Shown: piece by piece, positions 61,017-64,000 of the stretch
How the letters are laid out: each line of letters begins with the position of its first letter
How positions within the stretch are numbered: position 1 is the first letter of the stretch
Origin: Maridesulfovibrio salexigens DSM 2638
GTDB lineage: Bacteria > Desulfobacterota > Desulfovibrionia > Desulfovibrionales > Desulfovibrionaceae
NCBI RefSeq assembly: GCF_000023445.1
Contig: NC_012881.1
Coordinates: forward strand, 2,406,001-2,470,000
Reading direction: 5' to 3'
DNA length: 64,000 nt
Notes under the pieces: model-generated
The model's database searches: none
What the model saw: the letters and a program-made list of their open reading frames with translations, nothing else
Told to the model about the DNA's origin: nothing
Translations under genes and position numbers: made by a program

Positions 61017-61132
61017 CTTGCGGCGACCTACTTTCCCACTAGCTACCTAGCAGTATCATCGGCGATGGAAAGCTTAACTTCCGAGTTCGGAATGGGGTCG
61101 GGTGTGACCTCTCCTCAATGGCCGCAAGCAAA
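61017..61132 (-). rRNA. rrf: 5S ribosomal RNA
   Basis: The reverse complement begins near TTGCGGCCATTGAGGAG and contains the conserved CCGAACTCGGAAGTTAAG core. It ends AGTAGGTCGCCGCAAGC, which pairs with the start. The length of about 115 nt is normal. It is separated from 23S by about 100 bp with no tRNA. Confidence 0.93.
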
Positions 61133-61237
61133 TTTGCTTGCTCGTTTGAGCAAAATATATTGTTTAATAGAGAAGAATTAGAGTTCCATTAGCTTCAACC
61201 GTTTAGGGTTAAAGTTAAGGAAAGAGAAGAAAAATAA

Positions 61238-64000
<2,763 letters not shown>

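Noticed and set aside
61133..61237. tRNA gene in the 5S-23S spacer
   Set aside because: No cloverleaf or T-loop sequence is visible; the spacer is AT-rich and only about 100 bp.

Overview
The window looks like chromosomal DNA of a marine sulfate-reducing bacterium of the Desulfovibrionaceae (Maridesulfovibrio/Desulfovibrio type). This placement is inference. It rests on moderate base composition, the many two-component proteins, a TauE/SafE exporter embedded in a signalling cluster, a selenocysteine-containing peroxiredoxin-like gene, an N-type (Na+) ATPase operon and a type I secreted giant adhesin locus like those known from Desulfovibrio. The right end is an rRNA operon read on the minus strand: 5S, then most of 23S, running off the window.

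Positions 1-9600 hold a signalling and transport island on the minus strand: a PAS histidine kinase cut by the window edge, a small membrane protein, a TauE/SafE exporter, three stand-alone receiver proteins and a Cache-type histidine kinase. A near-consensus sigma-54 promoter (6079-6094) precedes the kinase. A fourth stand-alone receiver lies divergently, followed by a phosphoenolpyruvate-synthase-like protein on the minus strand. Positions 10027-10674 encode a peroxiredoxin-like selenoprotein whose in-frame TGA is followed by a good SECIS hairpin. Positions 10868-13997 form an arsenic/redox block: ACR3 efflux pump, ArsR, CcdA and two thioredoxin-like proteins, with matching promoter-operators. 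Positions 14339-15169 are a ferredoxin-nitroreductase gene interrupted by TGA, and 15279-16175 is a phosphatidylserine decarboxylase.

Positions 16691-33865 are the most unusual part. Seven collinear genes encode a MotA/TolQ/ExbB-like channel, a TolC-like porin, a 2646-residue Ig-repeat adhesin, a MotB-like partner, a type I secretion ABC exporter, an HlyD-type adaptor and a membrane sensor with a degenerate HD-GYP domain. This suggests an ion-powered stator-like module built into an adhesin secretion system.

Positions 34028-43508 hold two MscS-related membrane proteins, a LytR/LytS pair, small unknown genes, a flavodoxin-fold reductase, a Fic protein and a CstA-type transporter. The transporter is preceded by two identical 12-bp repeats 21 bp apart, a likely site for the LytTR regulator. 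Positions 43604-47289 hold a DUF4160/DUF2442-HTH pair and a lipoprotein-lipoprotein-caspase operon. Positions 47393-53995 are a complete N-ATPase operon in the order atpDCQRBEFAG, with Na+-type c-subunit residues and a repeat-like element between atpF and atpA. Positions 54217-60724 carry map, recQ, a periplasmic binding protein, a PpnN-like nucleosidase, a glycosyltransferase-like gene remnant and a metal-dependent cyclase. The rRNA genes follow.
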